NCBI GenBank assembly: GCA_013821615.1
Contig: JACDGQ010000062.1
Coordinates: forward strand, 1 to 11,264
Reading direction: 5' to 3'
Length of the DNA: 11,264 nucleotides
Source of the DNA: Planctomycetota bacterium
GTDB taxonomy: Bacteria; Planctomycetota; UBA11346
Shown: positions 1 to 7,613 of the stretch, piece by piece
Layout of the letters: every line of letters starts with the position of its first letter
Position numbering within the stretch: the first letter of the stretch is position 1
Notes under the pieces: model-generated
The model's database searches: none
What the model was told of the DNA's origin: nothing
Seen by the model: the letters and a program-made list of their open reading frames with translations, nothing else
Made by a program: the position numbers and the translations under genes

Positions 1-5
1 GGAGC

Positions 6-11
6 GGGAGG
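6..11 (+). promoter_or_regulatory. Ribosome binding site of the MORN_2 protein
   Basis: GGGAGG lies 4 nt before the first ATG (16) and 7 nt before the second (19). Spacing alone favours the second ATG, so the protein may be one residue shorter than listed. Confidence 0.55.
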
Positions 12-15
12 CGCG

Positions 16-960
16 ATGATGCGCGCCGCCTGCCTGCTGGTGCTGGCCGCGACGCTGACCGGGGCGCGCGCCGTCGAAGGCCTCGCCAGCGCCGACCGCA
101 GCGAATTCCTGACCCGCGTCAACAACTACGCCTGGGTGGTGGCGACTGCGCCCGCCTACCTCGACGCGGCGACCGCGCTGGCCTTCTCCAAGGAGCTGCG
201 CGGCACCGGCACCTTGCCGCCGCACATGGTCGACACCGTCGCGACCGCCTATGCGCAGGCCGGTGACTATGCCGAGGCGGTGAAGCTGCAGGCCCAGGCC
301 ATCGAGCGCTTCGAGCGCGGCGGCGGCACCGGCAACAGCCGCGACGAGTTCCAGGCGCGACTCGCGCTGTTCACCGCCGGGAAGCCCTTCCTCGAAGCCG
401 AAAAGGAGCTGCCGGCGGCGCCCTGCACCCTGACCTGGCCGGATGGCTCGACCAAGGCGCAGGGACCGCTCGCCAGCGACGGCAATTATGCCGGGCGCTG
501 GCGCTACTTCTTCCAGAACGGCAAGCCGATGGCCGAGGGCCTGCACCGCGGCGGCCTGCAGTTCGGCCTGTGGAAGCGCTGGCGCGAGGACGGCAGCCTG
601 CGCGACGAGGGCCACTACAACGAGGGCTGCCGGCTCGGGCCGTGGCACGAGTACCATGCCAACGGGCGGACCCTCGCCGAGGGCTGGTACCTGGAGCGCA
701 GCGCCGGCGACAACCTGCGCTGCGGGACGTGGACCTTCTGGGACGACCAGGGCCACCAGATCGCGAACGGCGCCTACGCGCGCGGCGCGCGCATCGGCGA
801 GTGGACCTTCGCCGACGCCGCCGGACATGCCCGCACGCTGACCTACCTTGGCCCGCAGAACGACGACAGCGGCAAACTGCCGCGCCGCGACGCACCGGGG
901 GAGCTGCCCTCGCCGACGCCGGAGATGGTCAATGCGGGGGGCGGGGGCGGGAATTTCTGA
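16..960 (+). CDS. Exported TPR and MORN_2-repeat (YwqK-like) protein
   Basis: The 314-aa product starts with a hydrophobic signal peptide (residues 1-19, probable cleavage after ARA), so it is predicted to be exported. Residues 34-98 match a degenerate TPR pair: a VNNYAWVVAT segment followed by VDTVATAYAQAGDYAEAV. Residues 160-278 hold about five MORN_2-type units, each reading G-x-W plus a hydrophobic or aromatic pair, then xxG, then AEG or DEG (for example GRWRYFFQNG, GLWKRWREDG, GPWHEYHANG, GTWTFWDDQG). Such repeats are known from YwqK-family antitoxin-like proteins and bacterial MORN proteins. They are usually binding or scaffold modules with no catalytic residues. The C-terminus is a glycine-rich tail. 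The gene ends 6 bp from the convergent dehydrogenase gene with no room for a terminator. No toxin partner is visible, so an antitoxin role is not supported. Upstream context lies outside the window. Confidence 0.85.
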   Translation: MMRAACLLVLAATLTGARAVEGLASADRSEFLTRVNNYAWVVATAPAYLDAATALAFSKELRGTGTLPPHMVDTVATAYAQAGDYAEAVKLQAQAIERFERGGGTGNSRDEFQARLALFTAGKPFLEAEKELPAAPCTLTWPDGSTKAQGPLASDGNYAGRWRYFFQNGKPMAEGLHRGGLQFGLWKRWREDGSLRDEGHYNEGCRLGPWHEYHANGRTLAEGWYLERSAGDNLRCGTWTFWDDQGHQIANGAYARGARIGEWTFADAAGHARTLTYLGPQNDDSGKLPRRDAPGELPSPTPEMVNAGGGGGNF

Positions 961-966
961 GCGTCG

Positions 967-3900
967 CTACTTCCCCTGCTCCTTCGCATACGCCTTCAAC
1001 TCATGGATCGACCAGTACAACCCGGTCTTTCCGGAAGCGGTCTGGACGACGCGCAGGTAGCGCGCGGCCTTGCCCGGCAGGGCGATGTCGGTGACTGCGG
1101 CCTTGCCTTCGCCCGTGGCGACGGGCTCGGACCAGGTGGTGCCGTCGTCGCTCAGGCGCACCTCCCAGCCGCGCGGGTAGTCGTTGGTCGAGGGCTCGGC
1201 GTCCAGGACCAGGCGGTAGAGCGCGTGGGGCTTGGCCATGTCGATCTGGAACCACTGCCCGGCAGCCTGGCCGGCGCCGGTGTCCCAGCGCGTGTCGCGG
1301 TTGCCGTCGGCGGCCTGGCCGGCGGCGCCGGAGTTGAGCGACGCCGAATACGTCCAGCCCTTCAGCACCTCGGCCGACAGCGGCAGGAAGTCCTTGAGTT
1401 CGACCAGGGTGTACGGCTGGGTGCGGCTGGCGGTGGTGGCGCGGATGCGCTTGACGTCCTCGGCGGTGATCGCCGGGGCGCTGTTGCCGAAGCTGCTGCG
1501 CACGTAGGTCAGCACTTCGGCCAGCCACTGGTCGTCGTTGGCTTTCATCGGCACCATCAGCCCGACATAGGTCTTGCCGTCGATCTCGCCGGTCAGCCCG
1601 TCGAGGACGATGCGCGTCACCGCGTCGGCGCTGCCCTGCACGCGCGCCGATCCGGACAGCGGCGGGGCCATGCGCTGGCCGTCATTGCTGGTCACGCCCT
1701 TGCCGTCCAGGCCGTGGCACGCGAAGCACAGCTGCGTGTAGTGCTCGTAACCCTTCTTGGCCAGGGCCATGCTCTTGGCATCGAGCTTGACGTTGATCGG
1801 CGTGGGGTGCGCGGGGTCGTAGCGCAGGCTCTGCTGCGCCGAGGCGGTGACGATCTCGTTGCCGACGTGCTTAGCGGCGATTGCCGCGAGCAGCAGCTTG
1901 CCCTCGGGGGCGGTGACGAAGCGCAGCGAGTCGACGACCTGCACCACCACGTCGATGACCGGGTCGGCGGCGAGCGGCGTGAGCGCGGCGAGGAAGGCCG
2001 CGTCGCCCTTGGCGAGCAGCGCCTCGCCGATGCGCACCGCGGCGCAGCGCACGCGCCAGTCCGCGTCCTTGCAGGCGGCGACGAGCAGGTCGTGATCGCT
2101 GGCGCCCAGCCCATCGAGCGCCCACAGCGCGTGCATGCGGCCGAGCGGCGCCGCGCCTGCGCGCACGAGGCGCTGCAGCTCCGGCACCACGCTCTGGTCG
2201 CCGGACAGCACGATCAGCTGCTGCGCGGTGTCGCGCCACCAGCCGTTGGGGTGGCCCAGGAACTGCACCAGGTCGGCGGCCTTGCGCTCCAGCAGCCGCG
2301 GCTGCGGACCGGGCTTGAAGCCGTCGGCGACGACGCGGTAGATGCGGCCGTGGCCGATGTATTTCGCGTGGCCGTCGCGGTCGATGATGCCGCGCAGATA
2401 GGAACCCGGGTTGGTCCAGGCGCCCTCCTGGATGATGCCGTGGTGCAGGTCGCAGATGTAGAGGCAGCCGTCGGGGCCGGTCGCGCTCCACACCGGGCGG
2501 AACGAGGGATCGGTCGAGGTGATGAACTCGTCGTGGTCGTAGGCGTTGACCAGCACGCGCTTGCCGTCCTGCACCTGGATCTTGGCGCGGCGCACCAGGC
2601 GGCCGACCGGTTCGGGCAGGATGTAGTCGCCCGCGAGATCGGCGGGCAGGCGGTCGCCACGGAAGATCGACTGCCCGGCGCAGCCGGTGAGGTGGTTGAG
2701 CGTGCCGCGCAGCGGGTTGACGCGGCCGAGACCGCCCTGCACGTCGACCGTCTGCAGGCGCGGGTAGACCTCGGTGAAGCCCTCGCCCTGCTCGCCCTCG
2801 AGTTCGAGCGCGCCGTAGGCGGGCAGTTGCTGGAAGCCGAAGGCGCCGTTCTCGCCGCCCGCGGCCGAGCTGTAGGTGCGGCCGAGGTCGTCGATCGCCA
2901 GGCCCCACTGCGAGCCGCGGCCGTAGAGCGGTTCGCTGTCCCAGTGGCCGTCGGCGGCGATGCGGAAACGCCGGCTGCCCACCAGCGCGGTGTAGAGGCG
3001 GTTGTCGAGGCTCCACTGCAGGGCGCTGTCCTGGTGCTCGAGGTTGCCGTTGCTGCGGCCGCCGTCGAAGACCTCGATCTTGTCGTCGGCGACGCCGTCG
3101 CCGTCCTTATCGCCATACGAGACGAATTTTCCGGTGTAGGTCTCGGCGATGATCACGCGCTTGCCGAGGGCGAGAACCATGCGCGGCAGCACCAGGCCGT
3201 CGGCGAAGGCGGTGGCCTGGTCGTAGACGCCGGTGCCCTTGGAGTCGACCAGGCGCGAGACGCGCGAGCGCGGCTCGTTCTCGCCCTTGGCGTCGGCGTC
3301 GAGCATGTAGGTGCGCATCTCGGCGACGTACAGCCGGCCGTCGCCGTCCCAGCTGCACGCCACCGGGTTGATGATGGTGGGATCGCTGGCGACCAGCTCG
3401 ATGTGGTAGCCGGGCGGGAGCTTGAAGCGCGCGAGCGACTCCGCGGCGGTCATCTCGGGATCGAGCGACCTGGCCGGTCCGCCGGGGTAACGCTGGGTGG
3501 TGCGCTCGGGCGTGGGGAAGTCCTTGGGGATGGGCGTGGCGCAGGCGCCGGTGGCCAGCCACGCGATCGAGCGCAGCACGGTGGTCTGGTAACCGACGCA
3601 GGACAGCGTCGCGGTCTCGCCGACGTGGCCCATCACATCGGTCACCACCTTGCCCTTGCCGTAGGGCACCCACCACACGATCGGTTCGTCCTTGCCGGTG
3701 CCGCCCTTGCCGGGATCGGAGTGCGCCGTCATCAGGATGTGCACGTCCTGCGCAGGACCACGCTGGCCGTGGTAGAGCTCGTCCTTGATGTGCAGCCAGT
3801 GGTCGGGCATGCCCGCGGTGATGGGGTGGGCGGCGTCGCGGATGGTCAGCTGCCAGTCGTACTGCGCGCCATGGCCCATGCCGCGGCCCTGGCCGGCCTC

Positions 3901-4401
3901 CTCGCGCACCACCGTGCCCTGCGCGTCGACGTAGAGGCTGGCGCCGTACTTCTGGTCGCGCCACAGCAGGCCGACCATCTTCTCGTACTCGGTCCAGCCG
4001 GTGAAGCTGTTGTTGGCGGCGTGCAGCACCAGCGCGCCGCCGCCGCCGGCGATGTAGGCCTCGAAGTCCTTCTTCACCGCGTCTGGCCACATCTGGCCGT
4101 TGTAGTCGAGGACCACGCAGCGGTACTTGGCGAACTGCGGATGCCAGGCGTCCCAGGCCGCGGGCGGAGCGTCGGCGGGCGGCGTGTCGTCCTCGACCGC
4201 GGCGAGGCCCGGCGTGGCGTGGAAGAGCTCCATCAGGAAAGCGTTGGTCAGTTTCCAGTCGTGGTTGTTCTGCCCGCCGATCAGCAGCACCGGCAGGGCG
4301 CCCGGGGCGGGCTGGTCCTGGGCGCCGAGCAGGGCGCCGCAGAGCAGGGCGGGGGCGAGCAGGGCCAGACGGCGGATGCTGGCGGGGCGGGCGAGGGCCA
4401 T
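967..4401 (-). CDS. ThuA / PVC-type dehydrogenase / HEAT / cytochrome c / discoidin fusion protein
   Basis: This 1144-aa secreted multidomain protein starts with a signal peptide (residues 1-27; RR at 10-11, then a long hydrophobic stretch). Residues about 36-290 are a ThuA-like glutamine-amidotransferase fold (VLLIGGQNNHDWK, then GGGGALVLHAANNSF). Residues about 315-690 are a six-bladed propeller of the PVC putative membrane-bound dehydrogenase type (PPGYHIELVASDP, WDGDGRLYVAEM, DKDGDGVADD, GPDGCLYICDLHHG). Residues about 700-880 look like HEAT repeats. A class I cytochrome c domain follows, with CFACH at 892-896 and M949 or M952 as likely axial ligand. Residues about 1010-1140 are an F5/8-type discoidin module that probably binds glycans. 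The family is linked by annotation to carbohydrate oxidation, but its substrate is not established. The single-chain layout is typical of PVC bacteria and looks intact. The start is supported by the signal peptide, although the Shine-Dalgarno sequence is weak (TGAGAT). Two operator-like sites lie just upstream. Confidence 0.9.
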   Translation of the reverse strand: MALARPASIRRLALLAPALLCGALLGAQDQPAPGALPVLLIGGQNNHDWKLTNAFLMELFHATPGLAAVEDDTPPADAPPAAWDAWHPQFAKYRCVVLDYNGQMWPDAVKKDFEAYIAGGGGALVLHAANNSFTGWTEYEKMVGLLWRDQKYGASLYVDAQGTVVREEAGQGRGMGHGAQYDWQLTIRDAAHPITAGMPDHWLHIKDELYHGQRGPAQDVHILMTAHSDPGKGGTGKDEPIVWWVPYGKGKVVTDVMGHVGETATLSCVGYQTTVLRSIAWLATGACATPIPKDFPTPERTTQRYPGGPARSLDPEMTAAESLARFKLPPGYHIELVASDPTIINPVACSWDGDGRLYVAEMRTYMLDADAKGENEPRSRVSRLVDSKGTGVYDQATAFADGLVLPRMVLALGKRVIIAETYTGKFVSYGDKDGDGVADDKIEVFDGGRSNGNLEHQDSALQWSLDNRLYTALVGSRRFRIAADGHWDSEPLYGRGSQWGLAIDDLGRTYSSAAGGENGAFGFQQLPAYGALELEGEQGEGFTEVYPRLQTVDVQGGLGRVNPLRGTLNHLTGCAGQSIFRGDRLPADLAGDYILPEPVGRLVRRAKIQVQDGKRVLVNAYDHDEFITSTDPSFRPVWSATGPDGCLYICDLHHGIIQEGAWTNPGSYLRGIIDRDGHAKYIGHGRIYRVVADGFKPGPQPRLLERKAADLVQFLGHPNGWWRDTAQQLIVLSGDQSVVPELQRLVRAGAAPLGRMHALWALDGLGASDHDLLVAACKDADWRVRCAAVRIGEALLAKGDAAFLAALTPLAADPVIDVVVQVVDSLRFVTAPEGKLLLAAIAAKHVGNEIVTASAQQSLRYDPAHPTPINVKLDAKSMALAKKGYEHYTQLCFACHGLDGKGVTSNDGQRMAPPLSGSARVQGSADAVTRIVLDGLTGEIDGKTYVGLMVPMKANDDQWLAEVLTYVRSSFGNSAPAITAEDVKRIRATTASRTQPYTLVELKDFLPLSAEVLKGWTYSASLNSGAAGQAADGNRDTRWDTGAGQAAGQWFQIDMAKPHALYRLVLDAEPSTNDYPRGWEVRLSDDGTTWSEPVATGEGKAAVTDIALPGKAARYLRVVQTASGKTGLYWSIHELKAYAKEQGK

Positions 4402-4438
4402 GGCGATCTCAGGGTAATGTGGTCGATCAGGGGAGCTT

Positions 4439-4452
4439 TGAAAGCGCTTCCA
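4439..4452. promoter_or_regulatory. LacI-type operator candidate, proximal to the ThuA-fusion gene
   Basis: TGAAAGCGCTTCCA is a 14-bp near-palindrome (6 of 7 symmetric pairs) around a central CG. It resembles the TGNAANCGNTNNCA pattern of CcpA/LacI-family sites. It ends 37 bp upstream of the minus-strand start codon, where a bound repressor would cover a promoter or early leader. Its centre is 52 bp from that of the neighbouring palindrome, about five helical turns. No regulator gene is in the window. Confidence 0.5.
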
Positions 4453-4485
4453 CGAAAGTCTGTACTGCGATTGTCCGCTTGCGTT

Positions 4486-4509
4486 GTTTGAAAAAACGTT
4501 TTTTCAAAC
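4486..4509. promoter_or_regulatory. Perfect 24-bp palindrome, LacI-type operator candidate
   Basis: The half-site GTTTGAAAAAAC is followed directly by its exact reverse complement, with symmetry centred between 4497 and 4498 on a CG step. A central CG flanked by A and T tracts and outer TTGA/TCAA is the usual layout of LacI/GalR-family operators. The run is strikingly AT-rich for this genome. As RNA it would also fold into a hairpin, but with no loop it is more plausible as a dimer DNA-binding site. It lies between two divergent exported oxidoreductase genes and could control either or both. Confidence 0.6.
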
Positions 4510-4817
4510 CTGGATGGTCGCCAAGGCCGCTCGACGCCGCGGCGCATGCGTCCAGAGCTGCGCCGGCTTCAACGCACCGCCGGCGAGCCTGACGTCGCGC
4601 CGCCGGGCGCCGCGGGGCATTCAGGAGCGCGAACAGCGGATGTTGAGTTCATGCGCGTCCACCCGGGGCATCTCACGCGCGTGCGCCAGCTCCCGAATGG
4701 CCCTGCCAAATGCAGTGCATAGTCGCCAGATCGGTATCGACATGAAAGACCGACATGCGCCACGTCCGTGGTCCATAGGAATGCGGCACCCGCTGCCGCC
4801 CTTCCGCTCCACCCAGC

Positions 4818-4822
4818 AGGAA
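4818..4822 (+). promoter_or_regulatory. Ribosome binding site deciding the start of the PQQ dehydrogenase
   Basis: AGGAA sits 6 nt before the ATG at 4829, which opens directly into a signal peptide. In-frame upstream ATGs, back to 4484 inside the palindrome, would place about 115 residues without domain character ahead of that signal peptide. The start at 4829 is therefore preferred. Confidence 0.65.
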
Positions 4823-4828
4823 CACCAC

Positions 4829-7564
4829 ATGCGTCGCATCATCGATCCCACGCCGCGGCCGTGCCGCGGCTGGCTGGCCGCGCTGTCGGCCGGCGCGCTC
4901 ACCCTGCTCACCCTGATCGCCACCCCCATGGCCCCGGCGGCGACCCTGCCGAGCGGCTTCGCTGAGGTCCAAGTCGCCAGCGGCCTGGACCCGACCGCCA
5001 TGGAAGTGCTGCCCGACGGGCGCGTGCTGATCTGCGAGAAGGTCGGACGGCTGCGCGTGGTGAAGAGCAACACGCTGCTCGCCACTCCGGCCTTCGACAT
5101 CAGCGGTCAGGTGGACAACTTCAACGAGCGCGGCCTGGATGGCGTCACCTGCGATCCCGCCTTCGCCAGCAACCACCGCATCTACGTCTACTACACCTCG
5201 CGCACCCCGGCGACGCACAACCGCGTCAGTCGCTTCACCCTCAGCGGCGACGTGGCTGGCGCCGAGACGGTGATCTTCGAGTGCGACAACCTGTCGAGCG
5301 CGGGCAACCACAACGGCGGCGCGATCCACTTCGGGCCCGACGGCAAGCTCTACGTCGCGACCGGCAACAACGCCAACGCCGCCAACGACCAGAGCCTGGG
5401 CAACGTCCTGGGCAAGGTCCTGCGCATCAACAGCGATGGGACCATCCCGAGCGACAATCCGTTCGTCGGCAGCACCAGCGGTCGCAACCAGGCGATCTGG
5501 GCCTTGGGCCTGCGCAACCCCTTCACGGCCGCCTTCCAGCCGGGCACGGGCCGGTACTTCATCAACGATGTCGGTGAAAACAGCTGGGAGGAGATCGACC
5601 TGGGCGTGGCCGGGGCGAATTACGGCTTTACCGGCGGCGCCACCGACGGCGTGCTGCACGACGGCCGCTTCCGCGACCCGGTCTTCACCTACGCGCACGG
5701 CAGCGGTGACACCCGTGGCTCGGCGATCACCGGTGGGACGTTCTACAATCCCGCCACCGCGATGTTCCCCGCGGGCTACGTCGGCAAGTACTTCTTCAGC
5801 GACTACTCCAACGGTTGGATCCGCTTCATCGATCCGCAGGCGCTGCCCGGCGACGCGACCGACCAGGGCGCAGCCACGGTCTTCGCGCGCGGCATCGCCA
5901 ACCCGGTCGACCTGCGTGTGGCGCCGGATGGCGCGCTGTGGTACTTGGCGCGCGGCTCGAGCGCGGACAACACTTCATCGGCGAGCGGCAGCCTGGTGCG
6001 CATCACTTTCACGGGCAGCCAGGCGCCGAGCATCTCGGCGCAGCCGCAACCGACCACCACCGGCGTCGGTGGCCACGTATCGTTCACCGTCGGAGCCTCG
6101 GGCGCCGCGCCGCTCACCTTCCAATGGCAGCGTGGCGGGGTCGACATCGCCGGGGCGACCGGGGCGACCTATGCGTTCACCGCCTTCCTTGCCGACAATG
6201 GCGCGCGCTTCCGCGCGGTGGTGCGCAACGCCGCGGGCAGCGTGACCAGCAGCGAGGCGGTGCTGACGGTGCGCGACCGCACCGCACCGGTGGCGACCAT
6301 CACCGCGCCCAGGAATTTCTCCCTGTTCAGCGACGGCGCGACCATCGCCTATGCCGGCACGGGCCAGGACGCGGTGGACGGCGCGCTGCCGGCCAGCGCG
6401 CTGAGCTGGACCATCGTCTTCCACCACGAGGTCCACACCCACCCCTTCATCGGCCCGCTGTCCGGCGCGACCGGCAGCTTCACCGTCCCCGCGGTCGGCG
6501 AGACCGATCCCGTGCAGTGGTACCGCGTGCACCTCACCGTCACTGACAGCGCCGGGCTGACCGGCACGACCTTCGTCGACGTGTATCCGCGCATCGCGGC
6601 GATCACCTCGGGCGGCGTCTACCGCTTCACCTCGCAGGCCAGCGGCAAGTGCCTGGACGTGCCGGGCTCGACCGGCGCGGCCGGGACCGTGCTGCAGCAG
6701 TACACCGACAACGGCACCAACGCGCAGCGCTGGAAGATCGAGGACCTGGGCGATGGCTACCGCATCACCTCCCAGGCGAATGGCCTGCGCGTCGACGTGC
6801 AGGGCGGTGGGCTGAGCGACGGCACGCGCGTCGACCAGGCGGCGGACAACGGCGGCGCCGCGCAGCGCTGGATGATCGTCGACCGCGGCGACGGCACCAT
6901 GAAGGTGATCGCCAAGGTCAGCGGCATGTGCCTGGACGTGCTGCATTCGGGCACCACCGACGGCACGCCGATCAATCAATCGCCCGACAACGGCTCGGAC
7001 GCGCAGCGTTGGCGGATCGACCGGATCCAGACGTCGGGTCTGGCCTCCGGTGCGACCTACAAACTGACCGCGCAGTGCAGCGGCAAATGCCTGGACGTGA
7101 ATGCCGCCGGGACATCAGATGGCACCAACGTCCAGCAGTGGACCGGCAATGGCACGCCAGCGCAGCGCTGGCGGCTCGACGACCAGGGCGGCGGCTGGTG
7201 GAAGCTCACCGCGCAGTGCAGTGGCAAGTGCCTGGACGTGAACGGCGCGAGCACCGCCAACGATGCGAATGTCCAGCAATGGACGGACAACGGCGGCACC
7301 GCGCAGCGCTGGAAGATCGACGACATGGGCGGCGGCTGGTACCGCTTGACCGCACAGTGCAGCGGCGACTGCCTGGACGTGGATGGCTCCGGGACCGCCG
7401 ACGGGGTCAACGTCAAGCAGCACACCGACAACGGCACCGCCGCGCAGCGCTGGAAGATCGAGCTGGTCGCCCCGGCGGCGCTGGGCATGCGGGATCCGGC
7501 GACGCGGGCCTTTGCGACAGAGGAGATGGCGCCACTGCTGGCCATCCTTGCGGACCGTCGCTGA
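4829..7564 (+). CDS. Secreted PQQ-dependent glucose/sorbosone dehydrogenase with Ig-like and double ricin B lectin domains
   Basis: The 911-aa protein has an N-terminal signal peptide (arginines at 2-3, hydrophobic core about 15-34, probable cleavage after APAA at 38). Residues about 40-395 form the soluble GSDH propeller. They include NHNGGAIHFGPDGKLY with the likely catalytic His161, LGLRNPF with Arg229, which matches the PQQ-binding Arg, and DVGENSWEEI at 247-256. By family it oxidises aldose sugars or related compounds in the periplasm or outside the cell, using PQQ and calcium. Residues about 399-481 are an Ig-like domain (PLTFQWQRGG, then ADNGARFRAVVRNAAG). Residues about 486-590 are a second beta-sandwich-like segment. 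Residues about 597-732 and 741-880 are two ricin-type beta-trefoils with six QxW motifs (W635, W681, W728, W781, W828, W875), probably anchoring the enzyme to polysaccharide. The gene diverges from the ThuA-fusion gene across the operator region. Exact substrate is unknown, and PQQ synthesis genes are not in view. Confidence 0.9.
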   Translation: MRRIIDPTPRPCRGWLAALSAGALTLLTLIATPMAPAATLPSGFAEVQVASGLDPTAMEVLPDGRVLICEKVGRLRVVKSNTLLATPAFDISGQVDNFNERGLDGVTCDPAFASNHRIYVYYTSRTPATHNRVSRFTLSGDVAGAETVIFECDNLSSAGNHNGGAIHFGPDGKLYVATGNNANAANDQSLGNVLGKVLRINSDGTIPSDNPFVGSTSGRNQAIWALGLRNPFTAAFQPGTGRYFINDVGENSWEEIDLGVAGANYGFTGGATDGVLHDGRFRDPVFTYAHGSGDTRGSAITGGTFYNPATAMFPAGYVGKYFFSDYSNGWIRFIDPQALPGDATDQGAATVFARGIANPVDLRVAPDGALWYLARGSSADNTSSASGSLVRITFTGSQAPSISAQPQPTTTGVGGHVSFTVGASGAAPLTFQWQRGGVDIAGATGATYAFTAFLADNGARFRAVVRNAAGSVTSSEAVLTVRDRTAPVATITAPRNFSLFSDGATIAYAGTGQDAVDGALPASALSWTIVFHHEVHTHPFIGPLSGATGSFTVPAVGETDPVQWYRVHLTVTDSAGLTGTTFVDVYPRIAAITSGGVYRFTSQASGKCLDVPGSTGAAGTVLQQYTDNGTNAQRWKIEDLGDGYRITSQANGLRVDVQGGGLSDGTRVDQAADNGGAAQRWMIVDRGDGTMKVIAKVSGMCLDVLHSGTTDGTPINQSPDNGSDAQRWRIDRIQTSGLASGATYKLTAQCSGKCLDVNAAGTSDGTNVQQWTGNGTPAQRWRLDDQGGGWWKLTAQCSGKCLDVNGASTANDANVQQWTDNGGTAQRWKIDDMGGGWYRLTAQCSGDCLDVDGSGTADGVNVKQHTDNGTAAQRWKIELVAPAALGMRDPATRAFATEEMAPLLAILADRR
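7058..7468 (+). repeat. Tandem 141-bp repeats encoding the second ricin trefoil
   Basis: Three in-frame units of exactly 47 codons begin at residues 744, 791 and 838. Each contains TAQCSGxCLDV and later AQRW, and the DNA around these motifs is nearly identical between units. The first trefoil has the same layout but more divergent units and lacks the first cysteine of the CxxxC pair. This suggests the second trefoil expanded or was homogenised more recently. Confidence 0.8.
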
Positions 7565-7584
7565 AACGGCGAGACCGTGGATGG

Positions 7585-7609
7585 GCGCCCCCGGACGATC
7601 CAGGGGCGC
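7585..7609. terminator. Hairpin between convergent genes, possible bidirectional terminator
   Basis: GCGCCCC (7585-7591) pairs with GGGGCGC (7603-7609). Inside that stem, GGA pairs with TCC, leaving a short CGA loop. It starts 20 bp after the PQQ dehydrogenase stop and ends 4 bp before the SET gene stop on the other strand. There is no T-run on either side, so intrinsic termination is uncertain. Confidence 0.45.
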
Positions 7610-7613
7610 GACG

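Larger units (their letters stand above)
4402..4828. other. Divergent intergenic control region
   Basis: These 427 bp separate the two divergent oxidoreductase genes. The left part (about 4430-4510) is clearly lower in GC and holds both operator candidates. The right part returns to high GC and shows only small palindromes, such as ATGCA-G-TGCAT at 4710-4720 and CCACG-TC-CGTGG at 4760-4771. I found no convincing -35/-10 pair on either strand. A short minus-strand frame at 4621-4743 resembles the start of an XRE helix-turn-helix protein, but too weakly to call a gene. Confidence 0.6.

Noticed and set aside
16..960. Antitoxin role for the YwqK-like MORN_2 protein
   Set aside because: It carries a signal peptide and a TPR segment, and no toxin gene is adjacent in the window; the family name alone is not evidence.
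1003..4491. A 1162-codon plus-strand open frame covering nearly the whole ThuA-fusion gene
   Set aside because: It is antisense to a gene with clear signal peptide, ThuA, propeller, CxxCH and discoidin motifs. Its translation is a low-complexity mix of V, A, G, H and R with no domain, as expected from the GC-rich codon bias of the opposite strand.
4484..4828. N-terminal extension of the PQQ dehydrogenase frame to 4484
   Set aside because: It would begin inside the palindrome and put about 115 featureless residues before a clear signal peptide that has its own ribosome binding site.
4673..5698. Minus-strand open frame of 341 codons over the PQQ dehydrogenase start
   Set aside because: It mirrors the real coding strand, lacks recognisable motifs and spans both the control region and the signal peptide.
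5975..6979. Minus-strand open frame of 334 codons within the PQQ dehydrogenase
   Set aside because: Shadow of the Ig and trefoil coding region; arginine- and alanine-rich with no domain signal.
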